Source: Monarcha castaneiventris obscurior (taxonomy: Eukaryota > Chordata > Aves > Passeriformes > Monarchidae). Taken from it: DNA of 64,000 nt. Under the pieces are notes generated by a model. It had not been told where the DNA came from. It searched no databases and worked only from the letters and a program-made list of their open reading frames with translations. The stretch spans positions 5,855,501 through 5,919,500 of the forward strand of contig JAMPIT010000476.1 of NCBI GenBank assembly GCA_026261815.1. Direction: 5' to 3'. Made by a program: the position numbers and the translations under genes. Below are positions 1 through 9,734 of the stretch, piece after piece; positions within the stretch are counted from its first letter, which is position 1, and the number at the start of each line of letters is the position of its first letter.

Positions 1-40
1 TCCTTAAGGTCCCTTGCAATCCAAACTATTCTGTGATTCT
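1..40 (+). mobile_element. CR1 LINE 3' tail fragment, cut by window edge
   Basis: The first 40 bases read as the sense-strand end of a CR1 retroposon: a TTAAGGTCCCTTGCAATCC core followed by an ATTCTGTGATTCT terminus, the 8-mer tail typical of CR1. The rest of the element lies upstream of the window. CR1 moves by target-primed reverse transcription and is usually 5'-truncated, so this is very likely a dead copy. The family is recognised from the tail alone; the subfamily cannot be assigned. Confidence 0.8.
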
Positions 41-3000
41 AAAAGCAGTTCCCCTCCACGCTGTGTTGGGCAGACCTGATGCAGCCTTGTTGCACATCAC
101 CTCCCACCCCACACACTTCCAGCTCCTGCTCCCAACAGGCTCCTCCAGAATTCTTGTCTTAGCCAGCTACCTTTCAGACAACACTTTCTCAAGATTGTTT
201 TAAACAAAGGGAAGAAATTTTGGTGACACTTTAATACATAAAGTGCCTCTAATTTTCTCTGTGCCAAAAAGCAGAGCTTTCTAACACACTTCCTGAATTA
301 ACATCAGGTGTTAAACCAATGCACACATTGTTTTAGCAAGAGCCCACATTCTATAATAGGCTTTCTCTCTAACAGCTTGATATAGCCTCTTCCATTAAGC
401 ATTTATTGCTAATGCTTTGTAAAGTGTAACATGCTATATATGCTATCAAAGAATGGAGCTGCCACGTACTCACCCCTGAGTAATGAAACACTTATGAACG
501 GAACCGTAGGTTAAGTTTAATCTCAAGGAGATCATTTAGAGCTCTGCCACCGTATCCCAGTGTGCTGTCAGCAGGAGGACTGGGATCCCAGCCCCTGGGG
601 AACCCTCTTTGCCATTGCTTTGGAGAAGTCCTTGGGCAAAGTGCTCCCAAAGCAAGAGTTTGCCTAAATACCACCAGGCTGATGGAGATCTTGAGCTCTT
701 CCTCAAAGGGACTCCCAGAGAGCCACATACCCTGGTTATTGACTCTCTAATAATTTAATACAAACCCCAATCATTAGGAACCCTTTTGGATGACATACAC
801 CTCCAGCTGAGCATTATCATATTTTTTCCTTATTATTCAGTAAAAAGAAAATCAACCTTTTGTAAAAAAAATGGAGCGAACTACCCTCCCCTGGCAAGTA
901 GCTGGGGTTTTTACACAATCCTTGCCTAGGTAAGGGCACAAGGAGGAATCACTTGGTACTACAGGGTACAGCCATAAAAGAAAGTGGTATCAAGACTGTT
1001 CTTTTGGAAAGAGAAATCATCTCGATCTCTCCCCTCCTGCTGGTCTCATCCGCCCAGGGATCTATTTATACTTACGCTGCTGTACAGCCTGCCTTTGTTC
1101 CTTTTCCCTGCAAAAGCAAGCCCCAGAGCTCCAAATCCATTGCCCTGCAAGTCCTACAGCAGGATCTTGGCATAAGGCAGGAGTGGGACTTCTGGTTGGT
1201 GCAAGGGATTCACCTTTTTCACACCCACCTGTCCTCTGGGATTCCGTGGCGTTGGGATGACCAACTTGTGCACATGTCCTTGAGGATTTATATGTATTGG
1301 AGTGGGACTGACCTTAGGCTGGGTTGGGAGATGGTGTATTCAGTTAGAGATAACTCCATTTTCAAGGGGCAAGGATGAAGAATATTCTGGTCTTCATCAG
1401 CAGTTGCCAAGCTCACGACTGCTGGGCTTTTGTCCCACATCATGAAATTTGATACCACTGGCTTTTTCCAGTGTCAGGGCTAAGTGACAAACCCAAAACC
1501 TCAGTGACATCTGTGGGGTGAGCCAAATGGCAAGGCATTTTGGATGGTCTGGGCTTTGGTACCCAATTCAACACGCTTCTGAACGAAAGAATTATGAATG
1601 CCTGGATCTCCCCCATGAAAAACTGTTGCAAGGCATGAGAATCCTGGCAGAGGGGCCCCAGCCAAGTTCTGTGCAGTTACCCTTATCAGGGCCTGAGGAA
1701 TGCAAGAAATGCTAAATTGGGAAAGAAGACGTTGGAACACAGAATAACAAGGCAGCTAGAAAGTAGATAAAGAGGGACTGTACCATCCTGGACTAGAACC
1801 AATCAGGTCCCCTGAGAGGTGCATGCAAGGTGTGTGGACAATATGGAGGATCCAATCGAGTCATGTGTGATCATGTGAATGACAGTTACAGAAATGCATA
1901 AGAATGGAGTAATGTAAACAATAAACGGATTCTTGCGTAATCAAATTGGTTCGTTGTTCAGGGATCCCATATTCCCCCAAAAAACCCCTCAGGTTCTTGA
2001 AGAGGCTTCTGTGTGGTGAAGAAGCCAAGTCCTGTGTCTGTTTGGTCTTCCTCCACAATACTGATGGTTGTCTTGGTGAGAGTTCAAAACGAAAACACCC
2101 ACTGTGGGCTGTATCAGTCTCCCCCCAGCCCAGCCAGCCCTTGTGCACCCAAGATGTGTCACCTTAGGACACTCTGCATCTTGGCAGGGAAGAGAAATGA
2201 GGGGCAGCCATGGGGCTTCCACAGAGCTGAAGAGCAGCACAGGCTTCAGGAATAAAACACCTCAAAGGGCTCCTGAAGTTTCTAGTTGTGTCCTCTGATG
2301 CAGCGGGGACACAGGGATGGCCACAATTCAAGAGTGATATTGCAGCTGGGGTCCCCCACACACACACACACCAAGACTCTCCTTGGTCCAGCAGCATTGG
2401 GATACTCCTGTTATGCACATGTGCTCAGCTGCTGAGGTGAAACAGGGCACCTGAGTTAATCCAGAGACAGAGCACATGTGGAAGAGATGGAGAGGTTGAA
2501 CCCTCTCACCACATGCAAAATCCCTTCACAGTTTGAAACCATGTAAAAGAAGAGACCTTCACAGGCTCCTTGTCCTGGAAATCAGATCAAAAATGAATAG
2601 TTGTATGTGTTCCCCCTCTTTAGATGATGCATTTTCTAAACTTCTTCCAAGTGTTTCCAAATAAACAAAGGAAAAAGTTCATCCCAGGTTGACACATCAG
2701 TGTTCATAACACTCATGGCAGGCCCTTGGAGAGCCTCTTGGCCCACCGGGCCCTGCATGGGTACAGAGGACCCCATAAAATCTCCCCGGCTGTCGTTCCC
2801 TGAGCCCAGCGACGTTCTTGGTGAGGGATCCATGGAGTTTCCCCCACAACAGTCTCCTTTCTTCCCGGTGCCCGTGGTTCCCTTTGTGTTTACGATAACA
2901 CTGGGATGCTTTATTGCATTTCGCCCGCCCGCTGCCATGGCAACCGGCAGTTGCTGCTTGCTGTAAAAATAACCCTCCTTCTTTGATAGATTTCACTTGA

Positions 3001-3181
3001 GTGAAAATAACCCTTAAAAATAGGTTGAAATTTCCATACTAACTCTTCCAGGAGGTTTCAGGGAGGCAAGAATGAATTCCTTCAGCCTTGGCACTGAGCT
3101 CTCACAGAGGAGCCCATGAGGATGCTTTTTGGGAGCCCCCGCTAGCCAGGTCCCCCAGGGTTACGGTGGTGCTGATGATAT
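41..3181. other. Unique non-coding DNA, no gene recognised
   Basis: I see no gene, RNA or recognisable transposon here. Open frames up to about 140 codons exist (for example plus strand 953-1378), but they overlap other frames on both strands and match no family I know. A short (CA)n run sits at 2357-2371. Around 2991-3030 there is a small inverted repeat, TTTCACT and AGTGAAA separated by 2 bases, just after a CG-containing stretch (2780-2940) with several CpGs. Nothing else stands out. Confidence 0.6.
2357..2371. repeat. (CA)n microsatellite
   Basis: A short uninterrupted CA dinucleotide run of about seven units. It is too short to be strongly polymorphic. Confidence 0.85.
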
Positions 3182-3687
3182 AGAATCCTGGAATTGTTTG
3201 GATTGGAAGGGACCTTAAAAATCATCTCATTCCAACCCCTTTGCCATGGGCAGGGACACTTTTTGCTAGACTCAGTGCCTCATCCAACCTGGCCTTGAAC
3301 ACTCCAAGGGCTGGGGCATGCACAGATTCTCTGGGAAACCTATGCCAGGGCCTCATCACTCTCACAGGGCAGAATCTTTCCCGGAACCTATTCTCTTCCA
3401 GTTTGAAATCAATCCCCCTTGCCCTTTCTCTAAATACCTTTGTAAAAGTCACTCTCCATCTTTCTTGTAGGCTTCCTTCAGGTACTGGGAAGCCAAAATT
3501 AGGTCACCTCAGATCCTTCTGTTTTCCAGGCTGAACAATCCAAATTATCTCAACCTTTCCTCACAGGAGAGGTGCTCCACCCCTCTGATCATATCAGTGG
3601 CCTTCCCTGGACTCACTCCAACAGGGGCAATGTCCTTCCTGTGCTGGGGACCCCAGACCCCAGAGCTGGATGCAGCACTGCAGGTGG
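3182..3687 (-). mobile_element. CR1 LINE, 5'-truncated copy with decayed ORF2 C-terminus
   Basis: This is the longest transposon in the window, about 506 bp and antisense to the plus strand. The 3' end lies at 3182 (AGAATCCTGGAATTG, then TTGGAAGGGACCTT). The body continues through blocks typical of CR1: CATGGGCAGGGACAC, CCAACCTGGCCTTGAACAC, CCAGGCTGAACAA, GAGAGGTGCTCC and GAGCTGGATGCAGCACT. On the minus strand a 76-codon frame at 3222-3452 keeps the C-terminal CR1 ORF2 pattern (VRVMRPWHRFPRES followed by LGVFKARLDEAL), after the reverse-transcriptase domain. Frameshifts and the missing 5' part show the copy is dead. Similarity fades after about 3687, where the 5' truncation probably lies. Confidence 0.93.
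3222..3452 (-). pseudogene. Remnant of CR1 ORF2 C-terminus
   Basis: This minus-strand open frame lies inside the CR1 copy. It retains the tail of ORF2, the endonuclease/reverse-transcriptase polyprotein: a VRVM..W.R.PRE motif and an LGVFKARLD motif are readable. The catalytic reverse-transcriptase and endonuclease domains are absent, so the fragment cannot support retrotransposition. No promoter or start signal is associated with it. Confidence 0.7.
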
Positions 3688-4536
3688 AAATATGTACATG
3701 GGAAAAAGGCCATGTCCACTATCATTACGTGGCCCATGGTGCCATTTCTGCACAGCACATCAATGGATAGGCCAGTGGATGTGGTGGATCTTCTGGGCTT
3801 CTTGGTATTTCCTGCAAAGAGAAGAGGTGGTGTCCCCTCACTGGTTGTTAGGGGACCTAGCTGGGATAAAGCTCAGCTTCATCTTCTTAGCTCCTGTGCA
3901 CCATGGCCTCAAAAAAAAGGCTTTTCCCTTCTCCAAGGCACAGGGACCATGGGAGCTGGTGCTCTCCAGCCGCACATTTTGCTGCTGGCCACCAGGAAAG
4001 CTTCAGCATGGGTTTTGGATAGATAGATCAGAATGCATGAACAGCCAGAACGGGATCTCTCCCCCCAAAAAAGCTCTGCTCATGCCTGGGAGAGCTGTAA
4101 TGGCCATCTCTCCACAGGCCCCATGCCCAGGCTCTTGGGGCAGCAATGCTGTGAGATTCATGGCTGATGCTGATGCTGGGAGAGGTTCAAGTCTCTCTCC
4201 TTTGTTCCAGAGCACCTGCACTGGTCCCAGCCAGCAGAAAGGTACCCAGAGCCCTGCTCTGGATCAATGCGGGTGTTGCTCTCACACATACTCTTGACTC
4301 ATCCTCAGCCCAGAAGGTCTTTTTTTCTCTTCTGGCTCATTTCTTTCCTTTTTGTTCTCCCAACCACTCAACTCCTCTACCTCCAAATAAAAGCCTATTC
4401 ACATTTTAGAGGTGGCCTCTGATTCCTCCCGTGAGTTTAGGTGAGTCGAACCATAAGAAGTGGAGTAATGAGATTATGATTAAAAACACACCTTGATAGT
4501 GGAACATCCATCAAGCTGTCATAGAAATCGTATCTC
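3688..4536. other. Unique non-coding DNA
   Basis: This stretch runs from the CR1 truncation point to the first arm of the inverted repeat. A plus-strand open frame of 241 codons (3572-4297) begins inside the antisense of the CR1 copy and runs into this stretch. Its peptide is low-information and proline/serine-rich without a domain, so I treat it as chance. T/C-rich text occurs at 4318-4370. No RNA gene is seen. Confidence 0.55.
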
Positions 4537-4715
4537 GGAGGCTGCTCTCATCAATCTGACCTTTCAATTATTACCCAGAGTTCATGACTCCAAGTGTATA
4601 TAATTCCTACCTCAAATCTGGGAACATACACCTTTGTTTTTTTGGCTTGCCTTCTGCATGGCTGTGCGAGGTCCCCTTCACTGGCACATCAGCAATGCTT
4701 CATGATGCAAATTAA
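4537..4715 (+). repeat. Inverted-repeat arm A (about 179 bp, about 98 % identical to arm B)
   Basis: The reverse complement of 6938-7117 matches this stretch almost perfectly. I can see only a one-base substitution (GTGCGAGG here, GTGAGAGG in the other arm) and a CC versus CTT difference near the middle. Similarity stops abruptly on both sides. The arm is AT-rich and contains CAATTATTA, a canonical POU octamer ATGCAAAT at 4705-4712 and an adjacent TTAA. It has no open frame of interest and resembles no transposon terminus I know. It may be a regulatory element duplicated in inverted orientation; that function is inference. The match itself is seen directly. Confidence 0.9.
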
Positions 4716-5469
4716 CTTAAATTAGTTCTTCCCTCAACCAAAAGTTTGGTAACAAGATCAAAACACTACCAGAGCACCTGAAGGCAGCTGTTTGAAATTT
4801 TTATCAGTATAATTTTGGCTTTTTCTCAGCTATTTCAAAGCCAGTGGCCACTAAGGCTAACTCCAGGCTAACTCCCAGCCCACACCCTGCTTTGCCTCAT
4901 GTCTCTACTGAGAGAGGAGGCTGCTCCATCCGTGCCACAGCACTTCTCCAACAGGGAAGGCCCCTCTAATTCAGCCAGGACAAGCTGACCCAGGAGTCAA
5001 CACAGATAACATTTTCTGCCCAAACACCACTGGAAAAGCTTGGTTTTGTGAGCTACACCCCAGCTAACACAGTGTTTCAGGAGCAGGATGGAGTCTAATT
5101 CAGCTTTCCATTGGCATCATTGGAGAATTCCTCTGCATCTCTCTAGGACCAGAGCACCACTCACCTCCAACCAGCTCTATGTATCCCGCCCCACCATCTG
5201 TCCAGTCTGGGGGTTCTCAGGCTGAGATAAGACACAACTTGCTTGGCACTAGCTTGGAACCTCATTGGGTCCAAGTGAGTTTCCATAGGCCACGGAGTTA
5301 CCAAGCAATGAAATCCTGCCTGAGCCTTTTGTATTGTACAGTAACACATGTAGGACATCGGGCTGTCCACAGGGAATGCCTGGCACCTGGGAATGGTGTG
5401 TCTTCTGGCTCCATGCCAGCACTGCTAACAGAAGAACAAGAAAGAGCTGGCTCTTCCCACACAGCAAGT

Positions 5470-5485
5470 TAGGAAGTTGTTCCTA
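5470..5485. repeat. Small hairpin, 6-bp arms
   Basis: TAGGAA and TTCCTA are separated by GTTG. On its own this would be expected by chance; it is listed because it starts a run of three hairpins. Confidence 0.6.
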
Positions 5486-5490
5486 GACTG

Positions 5491-5520
5491 AATAAAACAA
5501 ATGAAGCCATTTGTTTTATT
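5491..5520. repeat. Perfect hairpin, 13-bp arms, 4-base loop
   Basis: AATAAAACAAATG is followed by AAGC and the exact reverse complement CATTTGTTTTATT. The arms are AT-rich, so a cruciform or RNA stem-loop is possible. The arm also contains AATAAA on both strands (a polyadenylation-signal hexamer), though no gene end can be tied to it. Confidence 0.9.
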
Positions 5521-5577
5521 GTTTTCCTCCAAAGGAACTATGTGGTTTTTAATAAAGGTAAACTTCCCTGCTTGGCC

Positions 5578-5599
5578 TGTTTGTGACTTTTCACAAACA
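5578..5599. repeat. Perfect hairpin, 9-bp arms, 4-base loop
   Basis: TGTTTGTGA and TCACAAACA flank the loop CTTT. This is the third hairpin within 130 bp. Confidence 0.85.
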
Positions 5600-5825
5600 A
5601 GAAATCATAACACACACATTACAGAAGAAAAGAAATCCCTGGTTGGTAGAGAAAAGACAGAGGAAATAGATATGCCTTGATTTGGGATGTTTGACAAATC
5701 AGGCCCTGAAGATATTTTCTGGTGTTTGTGTTATTGTAGGGTCTGTGCAGCTTTCTTGTATGAATAACTACAGAATGGAAGATCTTTTGCAAAAATCTCT
5801 GTACTGCTCAGGTGCCTGAACTGTG

Positions 5826-5873
5826 GGAATTTCCACAAGTGCCTGGAAACCAACAGGCACTTGTGGAAATTCC
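5826..5873. repeat. Perfect hairpin with 20-bp arms and 8-base loop
   Basis: The left arm 5826-5845 begins GGAATTTCCACAAG and ends TGCCTG. The right arm 5854-5873 is its exact reverse complement. The loop is GAAACCAA. Outside the arms a few more pairs can form only with mismatches. A 20-bp perfect inverted repeat this close is not expected by chance in 64 kb. It could be a cruciform-prone palindrome, a stem-loop in a transcript, a small foldback-element remnant or a microRNA-like precursor. The perfect complementarity and short flanks argue against a typical microRNA. Confidence 0.95.
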
Positions 5874-6937
5874 ACTGTGACCCTCGATTCTGCAGCAAAG
5901 ATGTTCAGGTGAGGCCAGGTGAGACCAGGAGTCAAAGACACTCTCAAAAGAGGGAGCAGCTTTCAACAGTGACCCTGAGGCCAACATAGCATTAGGGCAT
6001 TTCTCTGCTAACACCTGCTAATCCACACAGCCCTCCCCAGCGAAGATGAGGGTGGATCCCACACCTCCCTCCATCACAGCCCAGCCCAGCTGGCATCACT
6101 GCAGACTCATTGCTAAGCCACTGCCATTACTGGCAAACCAGACAACTTTTCCCGGGAAAAAACACATAGCAACATTTCAGGCACAACTCTGTTTTGAAAG
6201 CCTTACAAAAGCCTGATTTATTGAAAGATTAAAGGCAAACATCAGTGCATCCCCAGTGCCCCAGATCAGTGATGGGGACAGTTGTCCTTCGGGTTCAAGA
6301 TGAGCACAGGACAAGGATTCATCAGCCATGCAGCCATCACAGTCTCTTTTTTGACATAACCCTTGTCATCAGTCCCATTATGCTGCACTGCAGAGCTCTG
6401 AGAACTATATCACCAATTCAGTTTAAATATCTCCATAGCATGAGTTTCCCAAAAGCCACCAAAGAGATCCCCTCTAGCAGAGCGACCACGTGCCTCTCCC
6501 TCGTGGTGCTCAAAATGAGCCCCAAGAAGTTGAGCCCAAAACTCACAGTCCAGCTCCTTGTGCCTTGCAAACCTAACTCCCTGCAGGGGGTTCAGTCTTG
6601 TTTCTAGAAGCCCAGTGCAGGTTCCCCTCTGTCTGAGGAAGAGGCCAGAGAGCCACACACTACTGCTGTCCTTTCCCTCCTCTCTGGCAGCCACATCAAG
6701 AAGCAGTCTGGAGGCCACTACATCTGCAGTGCAGCCACGGGTTGCCCTCTCCCAGCCTGGCCTCCACATGTCTCATGCCAGCAGAATCTGATGACAGCAC
6801 CAGCTGGAGCTTCTCTGTCACGAAAAGAAGATGAAACCTGCAAAAGCCCCACTTCCATTTTCCCATTCTCCCTCCAAGACCAAGCCTTCACTCTCAGGAG
6901 TGAAGTCTCTGCTGTTTTAGGGAAAAACATTTCATTT

Positions 6938-7117
6938 TTAATTTGCATCATGAAGCATTGCTGATGTGCCAGTGAAGGGGACCTCTCACAGCCATGCAGA
7001 AGGCAAGCCAAAAAAACAAAGGTGTATGTTCCCAGATTTGAGGTAGGAATTATATACACTTAAGAGTCATGAACTCTGGGTAATAATTGAAAGGTCAGAT
7101 TGATGAGAGCAGCCTCC
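6938..7117 (-). repeat. Inverted-repeat arm B
   Basis: This is the reverse-orientation partner of 4537-4715 (see that entry for differences). Here the POU octamer appears as ATTTGCAT at 6941-6948. The outer edge (GAGCAGCCTCC) is followed by CTCCCATAAT, and the other arm is preceded by TATCTC. The only flanking direct repeat I can see is CTC, which is too short to count as a target-site duplication. Confidence 0.9.
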
Positions 7118-7379
7118 CTCCCATAATATCCCAAAAGGAAGAGGGTAATTACCCTGGCTGCTACACGGAACAAGCTGATGGGCTCATGAGTGTGTCTGAC
7201 CAAGGAGTGTCCACCTCACCCATACCAAAACCTGTCACTGGAGAAAGGTAGCCCCCTCGACTGTGGCTGGGAGGGGGAGGAGAGGCCACCAGTTGTGCTC
7301 CTAGCGAGAGGAAAGTTCCCACTCTCTGAGGAGCAGAGGGGCTGGCGCACTCTAACTTCACCTCTGCCCTTAAAACAAT

Positions 7380-7700
7380 ACTTAATGCCTCCCTTAAGGT
7401 GGTAACTGCAGTCGAGCTGTGCTGTTAGGAAGGCTCTAATCCTGTGCTAATTTATTTTATCAAATTAAAAAATGAGCATCCATGGAACACCAGAGACCTC
7501 CTGTTCTCAAGGTCCCAGCAGAAAGCTGCATGATCCCTTTGTAAAGAGGGTTGGGGAGAGTTGTTGTTTTGCTTCTTTTTTTTGCCAAGAATATAAAATT
7601 AATAAAACAGGATTAAGGGAGATATGGTTTTAACCGATTCCTTAATCCCAGAGAATAATTAATGATGCACCACTTGGCTTGACTCTCCCCTCATTTGAAT
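7380..7700. promoter_or_regulatory. Possible conserved non-coding element
   Basis: Homeodomain-type cores cluster here: CTAATTTATT, ATCAAATTAAA, AAAATTAATAAAA, GGATTAAGG and GAATAATTAATGATG. Intervening text lacks repeats and lacks the simple-sequence look of neutral AT-rich DNA. Such density is common in vertebrate developmental enhancers. This is inference from composition and motif style; no conservation data were available. Confidence 0.25.
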
Positions 7701-8849
7701 AATAAATAGCATCCCAAAAAAAAAAAAGGAGGAAAAAGGAACAAGAAGGTTGAGCTGTTAAATTCTTAACATAAAGAACTTTTGCCATATGTACATGTGC
7801 ATCGCCTTCTGGTCTTGGATCCAGAAAATACAGGTTATAAAGAAAGCAGAGACCAGTTTTGGCCACACACAGATGTGTTTAAGCCAAGATTTACAGGAAT
7901 CTCCACACTTATAAGAAACAAAATACCACTAAAAGTCTGCATAAATTGCCCACACTAAGCTCTGCATGCAAACATCAGCCAAGACTGACTTGGATGCCAC
8001 GATCCCAGTGCAACGTACCAGCCTCAGTCAGAGCCACTCGCTCTTAATATTCCAACCTGCATAAAATACAGAACCTGAACTCCTGTGACATTCATCCTCA
8101 TGTTCCCAATAACACCATGTGCCAAGGGCAGGGCTGGCCTACTAGAGGAACAGCTCTGTGAAGATGTGCAGATGGGATTTAGGCCGCTGGACTTGAACCA
8201 CTGAATAGCTGTTTAAGTACAAGGCTACCTGTAAGGTCTTCTAGTCAACAAAGCAAGGGGTGTGGGGTCCTCCAGCTTAGGCATCTATTTTATGGTGGGA
8301 GGAACCATCTTTTGGAAGGACAAGGAGTCCTCTGAGGGGTACATCTTAAATTCAAGTGTATCCCTACTGTCTTGCCTTGGAGATGGAACATGGCTTCCTA
8401 GGGCTTACTCCAAGAGTTCCCAGAGACCATCGTGTCTCACAAGTGTCCCTCAGTTCCTGACCACTGCTCACCTGCCCTGAGGAGCTGTTCTTCTGGGGAG
8501 TCCCAGCATGCAGAAGGAAGTTTACCATCACGCAGCTTCTCAAAGGATGGTCCCACCACTCTTTATTAATCTTGACTCAAAGGGGAAACAAGGATATCTT
8601 GAGGAGTAATTTTTTAACTGATAAATAGATACCAATAGTGGACCTATGTCAGAATTTCATGTGACATCACCTTGACCTAGACAAGAAGACGGCAGCTCTG
8701 TTCAGGGGTAGGAAGCCCTGGATCCTAGAAGAGCATCTTATTTTTGGAGGCCCACACCAGCTGACCGGGCAGGAGGTCAGGCACATAAGGAGGAACATCT
8801 GAATAAACACAGCCCCATCCCTGCCTGCAGCCCTTGTTAGGGCCGGCCT

Positions 8850-9085
8850 CTGCTTTGAACTCCTTCGTGATGAAATGATTAATGAATGCTGTGCAGACCT
8901 CTTCCCTTCCTCCCTCTGCTTTCACCTGCCACACAGAGCAATACCGAATGAGGTGATCATGACAAACACAGCTCTAATTCTTTATTAATATTAATCAGAC
9001 ACAACCTTTCCATTGACACCAGAACCCGTGCATGTGTTGGCAGGGAGGGGATAATACTATGGCAGTGACATTTCTTGGGTAGGCA
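8850..9085. promoter_or_regulatory. Possible conserved non-coding element
   Basis: The block contains GAAATGATTAATGAATG, TGATCATGACAAA and TCTTTATTAATATTAATC, a dense set of ATTA/TAAT sites next to balanced-composition text. It ends at a T16 run (9087-9102). The role is unproven. Confidence 0.25.
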
Positions 9086-9086
9086 A

Positions 9087-9102
9087 TTTTTTTTTTTTTT
9101 TT
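9087..9102. repeat. Poly-T run
   Basis: Sixteen uninterrupted T residues. No LINE or processed-gene copy is visible next to it, so it is probably simple slippage. Confidence 0.9.
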
Positions 9103-9685
9103 CATCTTGCACCTTCCCTTCTCCCCCTTTAATATGGGCGAGCGATACCTTGTACAAACAGAGGAAGGAAGAAGCTGATTAAATAGCAGAGTTGGAGCAT
9201 AATGAAAGAAAAAGCCCACTGCAAACATCTGCTGATTGTTTTCAACGGGAGGCACCGGGAGGTGGATTTCAGGTGATACCACGGTGGCTTCTCTCATAAT
9301 CCCAGCTAAGGCAGCAGTAGGGCTTTGGAGTTCAGGGTGAATTTCATCCAGTCCCTGCTGTCAGGGAAAGAGGCTTAGGCAGGATAGCAAACCTCAGTCC
9401 CATCTCGGAGCAGGGCTGGGAGAACCACAAAGGCACACCATAAAGCTGCCCTGAGACGAAAGGGGCCCTTTCCTCGTGCCAGCACTCCAAAAGGGATATA
9501 TTATGGGTAGCAGTGTGGACACAGACATCTCCCCTTCAGGTACTCACCAACACACATTCCTGCTGTTCATGTGTGGCTCAAGACAGGAAGCAGAAGATGA
9601 AGGTCGCAGGTCACCTACAAGATGTGCACCTTTCCAGCTGGAGGTGGGTTCACATGAGCAGCCACTCCCTGTGATCCACACTGGT

Positions 9686-9734
9686 GAATCACAGATCACT
9701 TTGGGTTGGAAAGGACCTTTAAAAGTCATCTAAA
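9686..9734 (-). mobile_element. CR1 LINE 3'-end fragment
   Basis: GAATCACAGATCACTTTGG leads into TTGGAAAGGACCTTTAAAAG and TCATCTA, the terminal 50 bases of a CR1 copy in minus orientation. Downstream text no longer matches, so the copy is severely 5'-truncated. Confidence 0.8.

Larger units (their letters stand above)
4716..6937. other. 2.2-kb spacer of the inverted repeat, hairpin-bearing
   Basis: This is the segment enclosed by the two inverted arms. It contains no recognised gene or transposase-like frame; the longest open frames are about 120 codons and domain-free. It holds a short tandem duplication (GGCTAACTCC twice near 4855-4876), three small perfect hairpins between 5470 and 5599, and a 20-bp-arm hairpin at 5826-5873, close to the geometric centre (about 5827) of the flanking arms. 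Beyond the arms, the two halves of the spacer do not match each other as inverted copies, so this is not one large palindrome. Confidence 0.6.
7118..9685. other. Unique non-coding DNA with AT-rich blocks
   Basis: No gene is recognised. The subregions 7380-7700 and 8850-9080 are AT-rich and carry many TAAT/ATTA cores (for example GATTAATGAATG and TATTAATATTAATCAG); they are listed separately as possible regulatory elements. Homopolymer runs lie at 7716-7727 (A) and 9087-9102 (T). Confidence 0.5.

Noticed and set aside
3768..3835. A plus-strand peptide PVDVVDLLGF resembling a reverse-transcriptase motif
   Set aside because: The match is about ten residues, in the opposite orientation to the adjacent CR1, with no supporting flanking similarity.
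3572..4297. A 241-codon plus-strand frame as a gene
   Set aside because: It begins in the antisense of a CR1 copy and continues into unrelated DNA; the peptide has no domain.
5826..5873. A microRNA precursor at the 20-bp hairpin
   Set aside because: The stem is perfectly paired and too short, and the flanks do not extend it without mismatches; kept only as a hairpin.
4537..7117. A classical DNA transposon with 180-bp terminal inverted repeats
   Set aside because: No transposase-like sequence in the spacer, no convincing target-site duplication and no known terminal motif; left open as one possibility in the findings.
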